Assembly (NCBI GenBank): GCA_900318345.1
Contig: ONKD01000014.1
Coordinates: 41,392-105,391 of the forward strand
Direction: 5' to 3'
Source: an uncultured Prevotellaceae bacterium
GTDB taxonomy: Bacteria; Bacteroidota; Bacteroidia; Bacteroidales; Muribaculaceae
Length of the DNA: 64,000 nucleotides
Shown in pieces: positions 40,740-54,161 of the stretch (within the stretch, counting starts at the first letter, position 1; each line of letters begins with the position of its first letter). The notes below the pieces were generated by a model. The model had not been told where the DNA came from. It ran no database searches and worked only from the letters and a program-made list of their open reading frames with translations. The position numbers and the translations under genes are program-made.

Positions 40740-43730
40740 ATGAACAAAATGAAGCAACTTCTATCAAAACGCTTGGTCATCGGCTTGCTGACGCTGCTGA
40801 TGCCCATGATCGTGCTTGCGCAGGACATTACCGTGCAAGGCACTGTGACTGATGAAGCTGGAGAGACTCTGATCGGGGCTACTGTCCAGCAGAAGGGAAC
40901 GAGTAACGGAACTGTGACCGATTTCGATGGCAATTTCACGCTGACCGTTCCCACGAATGCCATTCTCTCAGTTTCCTATATCGGTTATACACCGAAGGAA
41001 ATTGCAGTCAACGGACAGACCAATCTCATTATTGTATTGTCCAGCGATGACCAGATGCTGAATGAGGTCGTGGTTATCGGTTACGGAACGATGGACAAGA
41101 AGGAACTTACCTCGGCCATCTCGCATGTGAGCGAAAAGGACTTCTTGACGGTCAGCTCCCTTGACCCGTCAATGATGATTCAAGGCAAGGTGGCTGGCGT
41201 CTCGATTACCAATACCGGTACCGGCGACCCCAACAACCAGGCAAGCATCCAGATTCGTGGCGTCTCGTCGCGTTCGGCGGGCTTGGGCCCGCTCATCGTT
41301 ATTGACGGTGTGCCAGGAGGCAACCTGACCAACATCAACCCCAATGACATCGCCTCGTTTGACGTGTTGAAGGACGGTGCCGCTTCGGCTATTTATGGTA
41401 CGCGCGGTTCTAATGGTGTGATTGTTGTCACGACCAAGAAAGGCAGCAAAGATGGCCAAACCCACACTTCCTATTCGGGGCAGTATTCCTGGGACTTCAT
41501 CAACAAGGAATTACAGATGATGAACGCTCAAGAATACCGTGACGTCCGTCTTGGATGGGGTGACACTGGCGTGGACCTGGGCGGCAACATCGATTGGCTC
41601 GATGAGACCAGCCGCACAGGCGGAGCCATGCAGCACACGCTGACGTTGAGCGGCGGTAATGACAAGAGCAACTACCGCGTGAGCGCTGACTACCGCAATG
41701 CCCATGGTATCGACTTGAGGTCAAAGCGTGAGGAATATGGCGCCCGTGCCGCAGTCATGCACACGACCAAGAACGGCCTGTTCACCCTGACCGCCAACAT
41801 CGCTCCGCGCATTATCTACCGCGACAATGCCGACTGGAGCGTGTTCAAGGATGCTATCGAGGCCAACCCGACCACTCCGCTGATGAATCCCGACGATCCT
41901 TCCCTGTATTATAATTTCCAAGGGCAGGTCGTTGGCTCTAATCCTGTTGAGCGCCAGCGCATCGAGAAAGACCATGCAATCACCAAGCTTCTGGACTGGG
42001 ATGGCACGGTGAAACTGAATCTATTGCCCCTGCTGGCCAAAAACGAAGATTCTCCCCACAACTTGTCAACCCAGGTGATGTTTGCCGACCACCAGTACAG
42101 TAACGACAACAGTTGGTTCCGTCCCTCAACGAGCACCATCGCCATCAACAATGGCCGCGAGGGTGAAGCCAGTCGTTCCTACGGCAAGGAAAGCCAGTAT
42201 GTTTTCGAATGGTTGACTAACTATTCCGGCAAGTTCGGCCTGCATTATATCAAGGGTATGGCGGGCTATTCCTACCAATATTCCAAGTATTCCGGTTTCA
42301 ATGCCGAGAACAAGGATTTCCCCAACGACGGCCTGACCTCCGACAATCTGGGCTCGGGCGAGTATGCCAAGGAAGAGGGTGAAGTCATGATGGGCAGCTA
42401 TCAGAATGATGCCAAGCTGATTGCCTTCTTTGGCCGCGTGAGCTACAACTACGATGACCGCTACATGCTGACGGCATCGCTGCGCCATGAGGGTTCGTCA
42501 AAATTCGGTATCGACAACAAGTGGGGTAACTTCCCCGCCATTTCGGCCGGTTGGCGCATTTCGTCCGAGAACTTCATGAAGGACATCACATGGATCAACG
42601 ACCTGAAGCTGCGTGCTGACTTCGGTGTGACGGGCAACCAGGACTTCGGTAGCTATCTGTCGCTCAACACAATGACAGGCTTTGGCTACTATTTCTACAA
42701 TGGCAAGTACTTCCAGGTTTGGGGCCCCTCCAAGAATGTGAATCCCGACCTCAAGTGGGAGAAGGGCAAGAACTGGAACGTTGGCCTTGACTTCTCCTTG
42801 TTTAATAACCGCCTGTACGGTTCGCTCAACTACTTCAGCCGCCGCCAGCAGGATCTGCTCGGTAACTACAAGGTATCGGTTCCTCCTTACCTGTTTGACG
42901 AGACCTTTGTCAACGTGGGAACGATGAAGAATACCGGTTTTGAGTTCGATCTGAACTTTAGGGCTGTGGACACCCCGACCTTTGGTTATGACATCAACCT
43001 TGTGGGAACCACAATGAGCAATAAGTTCCTGGACTTCAGTAACTCGCAGTATGTCGGACAGGACTACTACGATGTGTGCGGCACTGAAGATCCCTATCCT
43101 TTCTATAACCTGCAGCGCATCCAGAAGGGCGAGTCCCTGGGCAACTTCTTCATGTGGAAGTATGCCGGTCACTCCACCGAGGGCGAGTGGCTTGTCTATG
43201 ACCGCGACGGCGACATCATCCGCGCCTCCCAGGCCAGCGACGCCGACCGCCAGCAGGTGGGCAACGGTATGCCCAAATTCACAATGTCGATGAGCCACAC
43301 CTTCCGCTATCGCAACTTCGACTTGTCGCTCTTCTTCCGTGGAGCATTCTTCTTCGATATTTTCAATATCCATGATTTCTACTACGGCACCCGCAACTTC
43401 ACCGGCAACCGCCTGAAGAAAGCCTATGCCAAGAATTTTGAGATTTCATCGTCGGCCAACCCCGTGGTTTGTGATTACTTCCTCGAGCGTGGTGATTATC
43501 TGAAACTCGACATGGTGACCTTGGGCTACACGTTCAGGCCCAACAATTGGCGATTCCTGGACCGCGTGCGCGTGTTCACGACAGCCAAGAATCTGTTCAC
43601 CCTGACCAAGTTCAGCGGTGTTGATCCTTCGACCTATCAAGTGAATGGTTTGACTCCCGGTGGACAGGGTTCACGCACTTATTTCCCCTCTACACGACAG
43701 CTTATCGTCGGTGTACAAGTTGATTTCTGA
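40740..43730 (+). CDS. SusC-like TonB-dependent outer-membrane transporter (alpha-glucan PUL)
   Basis: 996 residues. Signal peptide (to about residue 29, VLAQ), carboxypeptidase-regulatory-like domain (DITVQGTVTDEAGETLIGA), the SusC segment LNEVVVIGYGTM, a plug (GKVAGVSITNTGTGDPNNQASI, LIVIDGVPGG, AIYGTRGSNGVIVVTTKKG) and the barrel, ending VGVQVDF. It is paired with the SusD gene 16 bp downstream. GH97 and GH27-like genes downstream suggest an alpha-glucan or alpha-linked oligosaccharide substrate. Confidence 0.93.
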   Translation: MNKMKQLLSKRLVIGLLTLLMPMIVLAQDITVQGTVTDEAGETLIGATVQQKGTSNGTVTDFDGNFTLTVPTNAILSVSYIGYTPKEIAVNGQTNLIIVLSSDDQMLNEVVVIGYGTMDKKELTSAISHVSEKDFLTVSSLDPSMMIQGKVAGVSITNTGTGDPNNQASIQIRGVSSRSAGLGPLIVIDGVPGGNLTNINPNDIASFDVLKDGAASAIYGTRGSNGVIVVTTKKGSKDGQTHTSYSGQYSWDFINKELQMMNAQEYRDVRLGWGDTGVDLGGNIDWLDETSRTGGAMQHTLTLSGGNDKSNYRVSADYRNAHGIDLRSKREEYGARAAVMHTTKNGLFTLTANIAPRIIYRDNADWSVFKDAIEANPTTPLMNPDDPSLYYNFQGQVVGSNPVERQRIEKDHAITKLLDWDGTVKLNLLPLLAKNEDSPHNLSTQVMFADHQYSNDNSWFRPSTSTIAINNGREGEASRSYGKESQYVFEWLTNYSGKFGLHYIKGMAGYSYQYSKYSGFNAENKDFPNDGLTSDNLGSGEYAKEEGEVMMGSYQNDAKLIAFFGRVSYNYDDRYMLTASLRHEGSSKFGIDNKWGNFPAISAGWRISSENFMKDITWINDLKLRADFGVTGNQDFGSYLSLNTMTGFGYYFYNGKYFQVWGPSKNVNPDLKWEKGKNWNVGLDFSLFNNRLYGSLNYFSRRQQDLLGNYKVSVPPYLFDETFVNVGTMKNTGFEFDLNFRAVDTPTFGYDINLVGTTMSNKFLDFSNSQYVGQDYYDVCGTEDPYPFYNLQRIQKGESLGNFFMWKYAGHSTEGEWLVYDRDGDIIRASQASDADRQQVGNGMPKFTMSMSHTFRYRNFDLSLFFRGAFFFDIFNIHDFYYGTRNFTGNRLKKAYAKNFEISSSANPVVCDYFLERGDYLKLDMVTLGYTFRPNNWRFLDRVRVFTTAKNLFTLTKFSGVDPSTYQVNGLTPGGQGSRTYFPSTRQLIVGVQVDF

Positions 43731-43745
43731 TAATCCTATTAAATC

Positions 43746-45494
43746 ATGAAGACAATGAAACGTATCCATTTATATATGATAATGGCAGCCCTGTGCCTCG
43801 GCACACTGGCAAGCTGCACCGACCTGGACGAGACACTGTATGACCAGGTGGGAACCCAGAACTATTATAACACCAAGAATGACGTGGTAAGGGCAACCTT
43901 CCGTCCGTTTGAACACGCTTTCTGGAGCATCCAGAGCCGTCATGTGCTCAACGAGCTGACTGCCGACCAGTTGATTACCCCGACCCGCGACGGTTGGTGG
44001 GATGACGGTGGCAAATGGCGTCGCTTGCACTACCACGAGTGGAATGTGGAAGACGGCGGTGATGCCCAGAGCGAATGGAACGGCTGTTTCCAGGGTATCA
44101 TGCAATGCAACTATGTGATTGAGGACCTGGAAAAGCTCACGCCGAAGAATTATGGTTTCTCGGATGCCGAGTTTGACAACCTCAAGGCCCAGTGCCGGGT
44201 GCTGCGTGCGTGGTTCTACCTGCGCCTGCTCGATGGCTTCCGCAATGTGCCTCTGGCAGTGAGCTACAGCGACATTTCCAAGAACACCGAAACCCAAGTT
44301 GAGCCCAAGGTCATCTTTGATCTCATCGAGAGTGATCTCAAGGAGTGCATCCCCATGCTTGCCGAGAAGACTTCGCTCGGTTCCAATGCCGGCATTCAGG
44401 GCCAGTGGACCAAGGCCGGCGCTGCAGCACTGCTGGTGCGCTTGTATCTGAATGCCGAGGTTTACATCGGCGAGGCTCGCTATAATGAGTGTGAGCAAGT
44501 GGCTCAAGCCATCCTTGACGGTCAATACGGCCAATATGAGGTAGCCGACCGTTGGGATGCAGCCTTTGACTGGAACAACGACGAGTGCGACGAGGTCATC
44601 TTCGGCTTCCCTGGCGCTCCCGGTTACAGTTTCTGGCACTATCAAGGCGACACTTATTGGTGGACCGTTCCCGCGCGTGCACGTTACTATCTCAACGATT
44701 CCAAGAGCAAGGGTGGCGACCACAACACCAAGTATGCCGCTTCGCCCAGTTTTGCTCCCAATGGCGAGAAATACAACTATCAACTGGGTATGCCCATCGA
44801 GAAGTTCCGCAAATATGAGGGCGATGAGCGCATGAAACTCTATCGCAACCTGGGCAACAGCACCCGTGAGGGCATGTTCATCTATGGCTATCTGGAGTAC
44901 AAGGACGAGAATGGCGCCACCAAGCGCGTCCAGGCTCCCGAGGTGGCCTATGACCTGTACATTCGTGATGCCGTGGGCAAGTTCCAGGGTCTTGCTCCTG
45001 ACCGGTGGCTTTCTGCTTCTAGCAGCACGCTGCGTGACGGTGACCACAACTCGGGCTGGCACTTTGCCAAATACCCCTTCTATAGCGACGATGATGCCCA
45101 CCAGATGGAGAGTGACTACACCGAGATCCGTCTGCCCGAGATTATCTACTCGCTGGCTGAATGCAAACTGCGCTCAGGTAAAAAGGCCGAGGCCGGACGA
45201 CTGCTCAACAGTGTGCGCCGCCGCAACTATCCCGAGGCCAACCTTTCAACGGTGCTCTATGCCCCCGAGGGTGCAGCCGTTCTTGACATGGACGAGATGC
45301 TCGACGAGTGGGGCCGTGAGTTCTTCGCCGAGAGCCGTCGCCGCATCGACCTGATCCGCTTTGGCAAGTTCACTTCTGGCTCATGGTGGGACAAGAATCC
45401 TGATGCCGATGATCACACCAAGATTTTCCCCATCATGCGTCCCATCCTCAACGCCAATCCTGCACTGGTGCAGAATCCCGGTTATAATAAATAA
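43746..45494 (+). CDS. SusD-like glycan-binding lipoprotein (alpha-glucan PUL)
   Basis: 582 residues, lipoprotein (LASCTDLDE, Cys at about 23-24). SusD hallmarks include NYVIEDLEKLTP, CRVLRAWFYLRLLDGFRNVPL, AALLVRLYLNAEVY and LPEIIYSLAECKLRSGKKAEAGRLLNSVR, ending DEWGREFFAESRRRIDLIRFGKF. It forms the lid of the SusCD transporter at the cell surface. Unlike the SusD of the fructan PUL, its 5' end is intact. Confidence 0.92.
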   Translation: MKTMKRIHLYMIMAALCLGTLASCTDLDETLYDQVGTQNYYNTKNDVVRATFRPFEHAFWSIQSRHVLNELTADQLITPTRDGWWDDGGKWRRLHYHEWNVEDGGDAQSEWNGCFQGIMQCNYVIEDLEKLTPKNYGFSDAEFDNLKAQCRVLRAWFYLRLLDGFRNVPLAVSYSDISKNTETQVEPKVIFDLIESDLKECIPMLAEKTSLGSNAGIQGQWTKAGAAALLVRLYLNAEVYIGEARYNECEQVAQAILDGQYGQYEVADRWDAAFDWNNDECDEVIFGFPGAPGYSFWHYQGDTYWWTVPARARYYLNDSKSKGGDHNTKYAASPSFAPNGEKYNYQLGMPIEKFRKYEGDERMKLYRNLGNSTREGMFIYGYLEYKDENGATKRVQAPEVAYDLYIRDAVGKFQGLAPDRWLSASSSTLRDGDHNSGWHFAKYPFYSDDDAHQMESDYTEIRLPEIIYSLAECKLRSGKKAEAGRLLNSVRRRNYPEANLSTVLYAPEGAAVLDMDEMLDEWGREFFAESRRRIDLIRFGKFTSGSWWDKNPDADDHTKIFPIMRPILNANPALVQNPGYNK

Positions 45495-45526
45495 TGTTTG
45501 TCACCCATCTAAATCAATAAAAAGAT

Positions 45527-46714
45527 ATGAAACTGAGATATATAATGTTCGTTCTTGCCGGCATCATGCTGGGTATGGGCCTGACAGGCTGTGAGGACGA
45601 GAAAGACCTGATTATCATTGAGGGCGACCTGCCCATCAAGACCTCTACACTCTACATGGTGGGTGATGCCACGCCCAATGGTTGGGACATCGGCAATCCT
45701 ACGCCGCTGACGGCTACCGAGGCAGACCCCTTGATTTTCACTTGGGAGGGTTCTCTAAACAAGGGAGAAATAAAGCTTTGTCTGACGACGGGCAGTTGGG
45801 ATGCTCCCTTCATCCGTCCCCTCGTGAACGGTACCGAGATTTCCCGAACGGCCATCACTAACGCGAAGTTTGGTATGCATGCTGGTGACCCCGACGACAA
45901 GTGGCGCGTCGTGGATGCAGGCAAGTATCGCTTGACATTTGACTTGAGGAACTGGACCATGTCCACCGAGTACACCGGTGAGCCCGACGCTCCTGTTATC
46001 GAGCCTATCGTGACCGATGTGGTCTATATGGTGGGGGACGCTACACCTAACGGCTGGAACATCGATGCTCCCACCCAGCTCGAGAAGAAGTCCACATATA
46101 TCTTTGAGTATGAAGGCCCGCTCAATGTGGGTGAAATGAAGGCCTGCATCGCTTCAGGTGACTGGGGTGTGCCCTTCATCCGTCCCACGTTTGCAGAGTG
46201 CAAGATTAACAAGGACGGCGTTGAGAGTCCTGAATTCATCTTCGTAGCCAATCCTGATGACAAGTGGAAGGTCGAAGAGGCTGGTAAGTACCGACTGACT
46301 TTTGACTTGGAGAAATACACGTTGAAGGCTGAATACCTGGGTGAACTTGACCCCGTTGGACCTGAACCCATATCAGCAGAGGCCGTTTATATCGTCGGTG
46401 ATGCCACCCCCAACGGCTGGAGCATCGATGCCCCGACACAGTTGACCAAGGTGTCGCAGTATATCTTCAAGTATGAGGGCACTCTCGTCCCCGGCGAGAT
46501 GAAGGCCTGCATCGCAACTGGCAGCTGGGATGTACCATTCATCCGTCCCACGTTTGCCGACTGCAAGATCAACAAGACCGGAGTTGAAAACTCCAACTTC
46601 GTTTTCACCAACGGTCCTGATGACAAGTGGCGTGTTGAAGAATCGGCCAACTACCGCATCACCTTTGATCTGGAGCACTGGACGATTCAAGTGGAAGAAA
46701 TCACCAATGACTAA
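45527..46714 (+). CDS. SusE/SusF-like surface lipoprotein with three tandem binding modules
   Basis: 395 residues. Lipoprotein signal (GMGLTGCEDEKD, Cys about 24). Three repeats of about 110 residues each begin YMVGDATPNGWDI, YMVGDATPNGWNI and YIVGDATPNGWSI and end KYRLTFDLRNWTM-like, each with PFIRPTFADCKINK-like cores. This is the SusE/SusF starch-binding module type. It should bind alpha-glucan at the surface for the neighbouring SusCD pair. The strong similarity among repeats points to recent internal duplication. Confidence 0.88.
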   Translation: MKLRYIMFVLAGIMLGMGLTGCEDEKDLIIIEGDLPIKTSTLYMVGDATPNGWDIGNPTPLTATEADPLIFTWEGSLNKGEIKLCLTTGSWDAPFIRPLVNGTEISRTAITNAKFGMHAGDPDDKWRVVDAGKYRLTFDLRNWTMSTEYTGEPDAPVIEPIVTDVVYMVGDATPNGWNIDAPTQLEKKSTYIFEYEGPLNVGEMKACIASGDWGVPFIRPTFAECKINKDGVESPEFIFVANPDDKWKVEEAGKYRLTFDLEKYTLKAEYLGELDPVGPEPISAEAVYIVGDATPNGWSIDAPTQLTKVSQYIFKYEGTLVPGEMKACIATGSWDVPFIRPTFADCKINKTGVENSNFVFTNGPDDKWRVEESANYRITFDLEHWTIQVEEITND

Positions 46715-46729
46715 TTAAAAACATAAGAT

Positions 46730-50328
<3,599 letters not shown>

Positions 50329-50370
50329 TGATGACTTGGTAGAATAGCTTCTCAATATTACCTGCTGTTA

Positions 50371-50405
50371 GGGGGCGCGGTTGCGATAGCCGCGTCCTCT
50401 TTGTC
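50371..50405 (+). terminator. Terminator of the alpha-glucan PUL
   Basis: GGGCGCGGTTGCGATAGCCGCGTCC can fold as an imperfect GC-rich hairpin followed by TCTTTGTCTT, 43 bp after the GH97 stop codon. Confidence 0.5.
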
Positions 50406-50447
50406 TTAGTATGAGGGTCTAGTCATTCGTATTGGACTCTTAAGACA

Positions 50448-50600
50448 AGAAAAGGGGGAATACAAGGATAACAAGAAACCGTATATCGCTGAAAATCAAT
50501 AACTTGCATATAGGTTTATTGGAGCCATCTGCTCCAATAAAAACAACGAGCAACTATCTGTATATCAGATGGTTACTCGTGCCCTGTGGAGCTGGAGGGG
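50448..50600. repeat. Att-like junction at the ssrA 3' end
   Basis: 50519-50598 is the counterpart of 37379-37459 (mini-palindrome, hairpin, ssrA end). 50450-50525 (starting GGGGGAATAC, ending TTTATTGGAGC) is related to 15602-15672. It is the right end of the island array and includes the true ssrA terminus. Confidence 0.65.
50533..50579 (-). terminator. Terminator of ssrA
   Basis: A 14-bp imperfect stem (50547-50560 with 50566-50579, loop TATAT) lies 8 bp beyond the tmRNA 3' end and is followed on the minus strand by TTGTTTTTATT. Confidence 0.75.
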
Positions 50601-50983
50601 TTTGAACCCTCGTCCAAACGTGGAACTAATAAGGTTTCTACATGCTTAGTCCCGGCTTGGTTTTCGATTGACGGCAGGCCCGGGACGGCCAACCGGCAAC
50701 TTATCCTCTAAATTTCGGACGCGGCCCGAGGCTTGCCTTGTCCTATCGTCGATATTCCTGCACCACCGGTTCGACGTGCCTCGGCGCCAGGGCCGTCGGG
50801 TGATGTCTCGTCACAGCCCCTTGGGCAGTGATAAAGCCGAACTTACTGTGCTTCGGTTAGGCAGCGAGAGCGTAGTTGTTTTCGCCATTTAATTGTGTAA
50901 ATGACTGATATTTAAGAGCATAGCCATTATCGCTCTGCATGCTTGCTTACCACTTCTACACGCTGTCAAAGCCAGTCAGCCCC
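50587..50983 (-). ncRNA. ssrA: tmRNA (ssrA)
   Basis: About 397 nt. The 5' end reads GGGGCTGACTGGCTTTGACA and pairs with AGCTCC at the 3' end to form the acceptor stem. The T arm (GGTTCAAACC type) lies just inside the 3' end; the CCA is not encoded. The tag frame at 50857-50886 reads GGC GAA AAC AAC TAC GCT CTC GCT GCC TAA, giving GENNYALAA, a Bacteroidales-type degradation tag. tmRNA rescues stalled ribosomes with SmpB. Its 3' end is a common integration target for tyrosine recombinases, and copies of it occur at three other places in the window. Confidence 0.95.
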
Positions 50984-51014
50984 GATTTTGCATGTGTCCG
51001 TGTTAAACGGGCTG

Positions 51015-51044
51015 CAAAGGTACTACAATTTCCGTGCCAAACAA
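51015..51044 (-). promoter_or_regulatory. Promoter of ssrA
   Basis: On the minus strand TTG (51042-51044), 19 bp, TACCTTTG (51015-51022), about 30 bp before the mature tmRNA 5' end. Confidence 0.7.
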
Positions 51045-51111
51045 TCTTTTTGGCCGATTTTTTTTGAAAAAAAGATTATTTCTTCTTGGATTCCTTCTGA
51101 TACCTCCGTGA

Positions 51112-51735
51112 TTATTCCACCGTGACAAGCTCGTGCCAATAGGGGGACTGCTCGGGGATGAAGTTGCCGCTGGCGAGGTAGTGGTAGATGCGCAGGCAGG
51201 CCCACGCGTCGATGGCGGCATAGCGCTGCTGGGCGTCGGTCAGTTGTGGGGCTTCCCAGTTGGTGAGTTGCTGCCCTTTGCTGATTTTTTGCTGGAAGAG
51301 GATGGCGTAGATCTTTTGAAGGCTCTGGTCGGTGACTTGGTATTGCTTCACGAGCTGCTGCAGTTCGACAAATCCTGCTGGATGGAAGTCGCTAACACGC
51401 GCCAGCTGGTGGAAGTCGTCGGTGGTCGATAGGCCCACTTTCATGCAAGTGCTGTCCTCAAGGAATTGCTGGAGTGGGGCAGGGATACCGGTCTTGTTCA
51501 GGCGGAAGAGGAATGCATCGGTCTCTGATGACAGCTGCAGCAGGGCGACGCTGTGACGCTCGCCACGCTTGAAGCAAGGCCGCGTCTCGGTGTCAAACCC
51601 CACGATGGATGAGGTGCGCAGTGCATTGACGGCGCTCTTGACTTGGGACACCGCGTCAATAATGTGGATGCGCCCAGGAAATGTGACCCGGGGCATCTCG
51701 TTGATGGCATGCTTATCTATTGAAACAACGTGCAT
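51112..51735 (-). CDS. 3'-5' exonuclease domain protein (RNase D-like, DEDDy)
   Basis: 207 residues. Exo I is IVGFDTETRP (Asp and Glu of DxE), Exo II is in KVGLSTTDDFHQLARV, and Exo III is YAAIDAWACLRIY (Y-x-x-x-D). It lacks the HRDC domains of full-length RNase D. It probably trims RNA or single-stranded DNA 3' ends; the natural substrate is not clear. A TTTG-N20-TACCTTTG promoter precedes it, so it is transcribed independently of the RelA-like gene upstream. Confidence 0.88.
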   Translation of the reverse strand: MHVVSIDKHAINEMPRVTFPGRIHIIDAVSQVKSAVNALRTSSIVGFDTETRPCFKRGERHSVALLQLSSETDAFLFRLNKTGIPAPLQQFLEDSTCMKVGLSTTDDFHQLARVSDFHPAGFVELQQLVKQYQVTDQSLQKIYAILFQQKISKGQQLTNWEAPQLTDAQQRYAAIDAWACLRIYHYLASGNFIPEQSPYWHELVTVE

Positions 51736-51759
51736 CGTGTATACTGGCTTTCAGGTGTG

Positions 51760-51791
51760 CAAAGGTAATGATTATTTGTCAGTGGTGCAAA
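51760..51791 (-). promoter_or_regulatory. Promoter of the exonuclease gene
   Basis: On the minus strand TTTG (51788-51791), 20 bp, TACCTTTG (51760-51767), 25 bp before the start codon. Confidence 0.65.
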
Positions 51792-51829
51792 TAATTGTTT
51801 AAACTGACCAATAATCATGCTATTTCTTG

Positions 51830-54043
51830 TCACATGCGGCTGACCTGCTTAACGCCTTTCACATTGAGGATTTTTTTGGTCAGGTCGTCAAGCAACGCGA
51901 TGTTGCTCACGCTCACGGTGAGGTATCCCTCAAACATGCCCCCCTCGGCTTGCACCGAGATGCTGCGCAACAGGCAGTTGTCGGTCTTGTTGATGACCGA
52001 CGTGATCGACGACACGATGCCCAGGTCGTCCTTGCCGAGCACATGCAGGGTGACGACAAACAGGCTGCCTGCCTTGCCCGTCCACCGTGTCTTGATGATG
52101 CGGTAGGGGAAGCGTCCCTTGAGGTGCTTCAGGTTTTTGCAGTCAGCACGGTGAATCTTGATGGCGCCGTCACTGGCAATGAAGCCCTCGACTCGGTCAC
52201 CAAAGATGGGGTTGCAGCACTTGGCCAACTTATAGTTCACTCCTTTGACGTTATCTCCGATGATGAGGATATCCTCGTTGGCGCTGCTGTGTGACTCACT
52301 CGTCGGTTGTAACACAAACTCCTCGGCCGTGCCACGTGCGGCCGTGCCCTCGTTCTGCTTCTCGGTGATGGCTTCATACTGCTCGACCACGGTGTTCACG
52401 TCGATGATTTCCTCTTGGATGGCGGCAAAAAACTCGGTGGTCGTCTTGTAGCCCATCTTCTTGATCACTCGGGCCATCGTGGCGTCATCAGGCTCGATTT
52501 TACGGTTCTTGAACCGCCGTTGCAATGTTTCGCGCGCCAGCTGTGCCTGCCGCGCTTGGCGCTCGTTCACCGCGTTCTTGATCTTGTTGCGGGCACGGCT
52601 CGTGACCACATAGTTGAGCCAGTCAAGGCGCGGCGTCTGTGTCGTTGAGGTGATGATTTCAACCGTGTCGCCACTCTTGAGGCGGTAGTTGATTTTTTGG
52701 TTCTTGCCATCGACCTTGCCGCCCATGCAGGAACTTCCCACGCGCGAGTGGATGTGGTAAGCAAAATCCAGGATGGTGGCCCCTTGCGGCAGCCTGATCA
52801 GGTCCCCCTTGGGGGTGAACACAAACACCTCGTTGTTATACAGGTTAGTGTCCATGTTGCGCATCAGGCTCATCTGGCCCTCTTGTCCGCTGGCCTCGAG
52901 CATCTCTCTTACCTCGTTCATCCAGCTGTCCACGTCACCCTCGCTCTTGATGCCCTTGTAGCGCCAGTGGGCGGCCACACCCAGCTCGGCCTTCTCGTCC
53001 ATGCGCCGCGACCTGATTTGCACCTCAACCCATTTCCCGCCCGGGCCGCTCACGGTGATGTGCAGCGACTCATAGCCGTTGTTCTTGGGGATGGTGATCC
53101 AGTCCTTGAAGCGGGACGTGTTAGCCGTGTAGATGTCGGTGACGATCGAGTAGGCGAGCCAGCAAGCCTTTTTCTCGTCCTTCTCGTTGGTATCCAGGAT
53201 GATGCGAATGGCAAACAGGTCATAGATGCCGTCAAGGTCCACACCCTGCTTTTTCATCTTTTGCCAGATGCTGTTGATGGACTTGGTGCGGCTCTTTAGG
53301 GCAAATTTTAATCCCTCTTGTTCCAGCCGTTCCTCAATGGGCTTGACAAACTCCTTGATGTAGGCGTCGCGCTCCTGTTTGGTCTCGTTCAAGCGCGTGG
53401 AGATTTGTGAGAACACCTTGCGGTTGAGGTACTTGAGCGAGGTGTCCTCCAGCTCGGTCTTGATGGCATACAGACCCAGTTTGTGGGCCAGGGGAGCATA
53501 CAGGTAGCGAGACTCCGAGGCGATGTCGTGGACAAATTTCTCGTTGGGATGGTGATTGATGGCGCGCATGAGCGTCAGTCGGTCCACTGTCATGATGAGG
53601 ATCACGCGCACGTCCTCGGCAAACGTCAGCAGCAGTTTGTGGAAATTCTCGTTCTCGACAGCCGCCTGCTTTTTGTACAGCGGTGCCACATTCAGCAGCC
53701 CGTGGACAACACGAGCGATATCGTCGCCAAACAGATTCCTTACCTTCTCAACATTGAGATAATTGCCGCGGCACAGGTTGTAAATCAGCGTGGCGATGAC
53801 CATGTTGCGGTCAGGAGCGATGCTGTCACACAGCACCATGGCGGTGCGCAGGTGGCGAATCACGGGGTTCAGCCCATACTGGTCGCGGCGAAAGATTCCC
53901 GCCTGGCTGATGCCTCGTTCAATCAGGTCATGCACGGTGTTGATGTCACTGCACGACAACTGGTCGCCAAGCCTGTCGTTCAATCCCTTGACAAGCTCCA
54001 GCACCTGTGTGCGCTCCTCGGCTGTGAAGTATTCTTGTGTCAT
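51830..54043 (-). CDS. RelA/SpoT-family (p)ppGpp synthetase with degenerate HD domain
   Basis: 737 residues in the long RSH order: HD-like domain (about 40-190), synthetase (about 235-345: YDLFAIRIILDT, FKDWITIPKNNGYESLH, WVEVQIRSRRMDEKAELGVAAHWRYK), TGS (about 395-455: VFTPKGDLIRLPQGATILDFAYHIHS), a helical/zinc region, and ACT (about 665-737: HVLGKDDLGIVSSITSVINK). In the HD domain, the place where hydrolases have HD reads IATLIYNLCRG, so the metal-binding His-Asp pair and the following Glu-Asp are missing. Hydrolase activity is therefore unlikely, and it should act mainly as a synthetase. Confidence 0.92.
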   Translation of the reverse strand: MTQEYFTAEERTQVLELVKGLNDRLGDQLSCSDINTVHDLIERGISQAGIFRRDQYGLNPVIRHLRTAMVLCDSIAPDRNMVIATLIYNLCRGNYLNVEKVRNLFGDDIARVVHGLLNVAPLYKKQAAVENENFHKLLLTFAEDVRVILIMTVDRLTLMRAINHHPNEKFVHDIASESRYLYAPLAHKLGLYAIKTELEDTSLKYLNRKVFSQISTRLNETKQERDAYIKEFVKPIEERLEQEGLKFALKSRTKSINSIWQKMKKQGVDLDGIYDLFAIRIILDTNEKDEKKACWLAYSIVTDIYTANTSRFKDWITIPKNNGYESLHITVSGPGGKWVEVQIRSRRMDEKAELGVAAHWRYKGIKSEGDVDSWMNEVREMLEASGQEGQMSLMRNMDTNLYNNEVFVFTPKGDLIRLPQGATILDFAYHIHSRVGSSCMGGKVDGKNQKINYRLKSGDTVEIITSTTQTPRLDWLNYVVTSRARNKIKNAVNERQARQAQLARETLQRRFKNRKIEPDDATMARVIKKMGYKTTTEFFAAIQEEIIDVNTVVEQYEAITEKQNEGTAARGTAEEFVLQPTSESHSSANEDILIIGDNVKGVNYKLAKCCNPIFGDRVEGFIASDGAIKIHRADCKNLKHLKGRFPYRIIKTRWTGKAGSLFVVTLHVLGKDDLGIVSSITSVINKTDNCLLRSISVQAEGGMFEGYLTVSVSNIALLDDLTKKILNVKGVKQVSRM

Positions 54044-54103
54044 TGCTATTGATGGGTCTCAATGTAAAAAACACGCAAATTTACCCTTTTTATGTCAATT
54101 TAC

Positions 54104-54134
54104 TTGCAGGAACGTTGGCAAAAATGTAACTTTG
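54104..54134 (+). promoter_or_regulatory. Promoter of the DUF4301 gene
   Basis: TTG (54104-54106), 20 bp, TAACTTTG (54127-54134), 27 bp before the ATG. Confidence 0.6.
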
Positions 54135-54161
54135 GGGAAAAATTCCAAATACTATACCGAT

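Noticed and set aside
50371-50405. GC-rich hairpin considered as a riboswitch or small RNA
   Set aside because: It is short, directly follows the GH97 stop codon and has a T-rich tail, so a terminator is sufficient.
50668-50892. Open frame of 74 codons on the plus strand
   Set aside because: It lies inside the tmRNA gene on the opposite strand; the conserved tmRNA features explain the sequence.
53790-54161. Upstream extension of the DUF4301 reading frame
   Set aside because: It overlaps the RelA-like gene in antisense, and family-like sequence begins only at the ATG at 54162, which has its own promoter.
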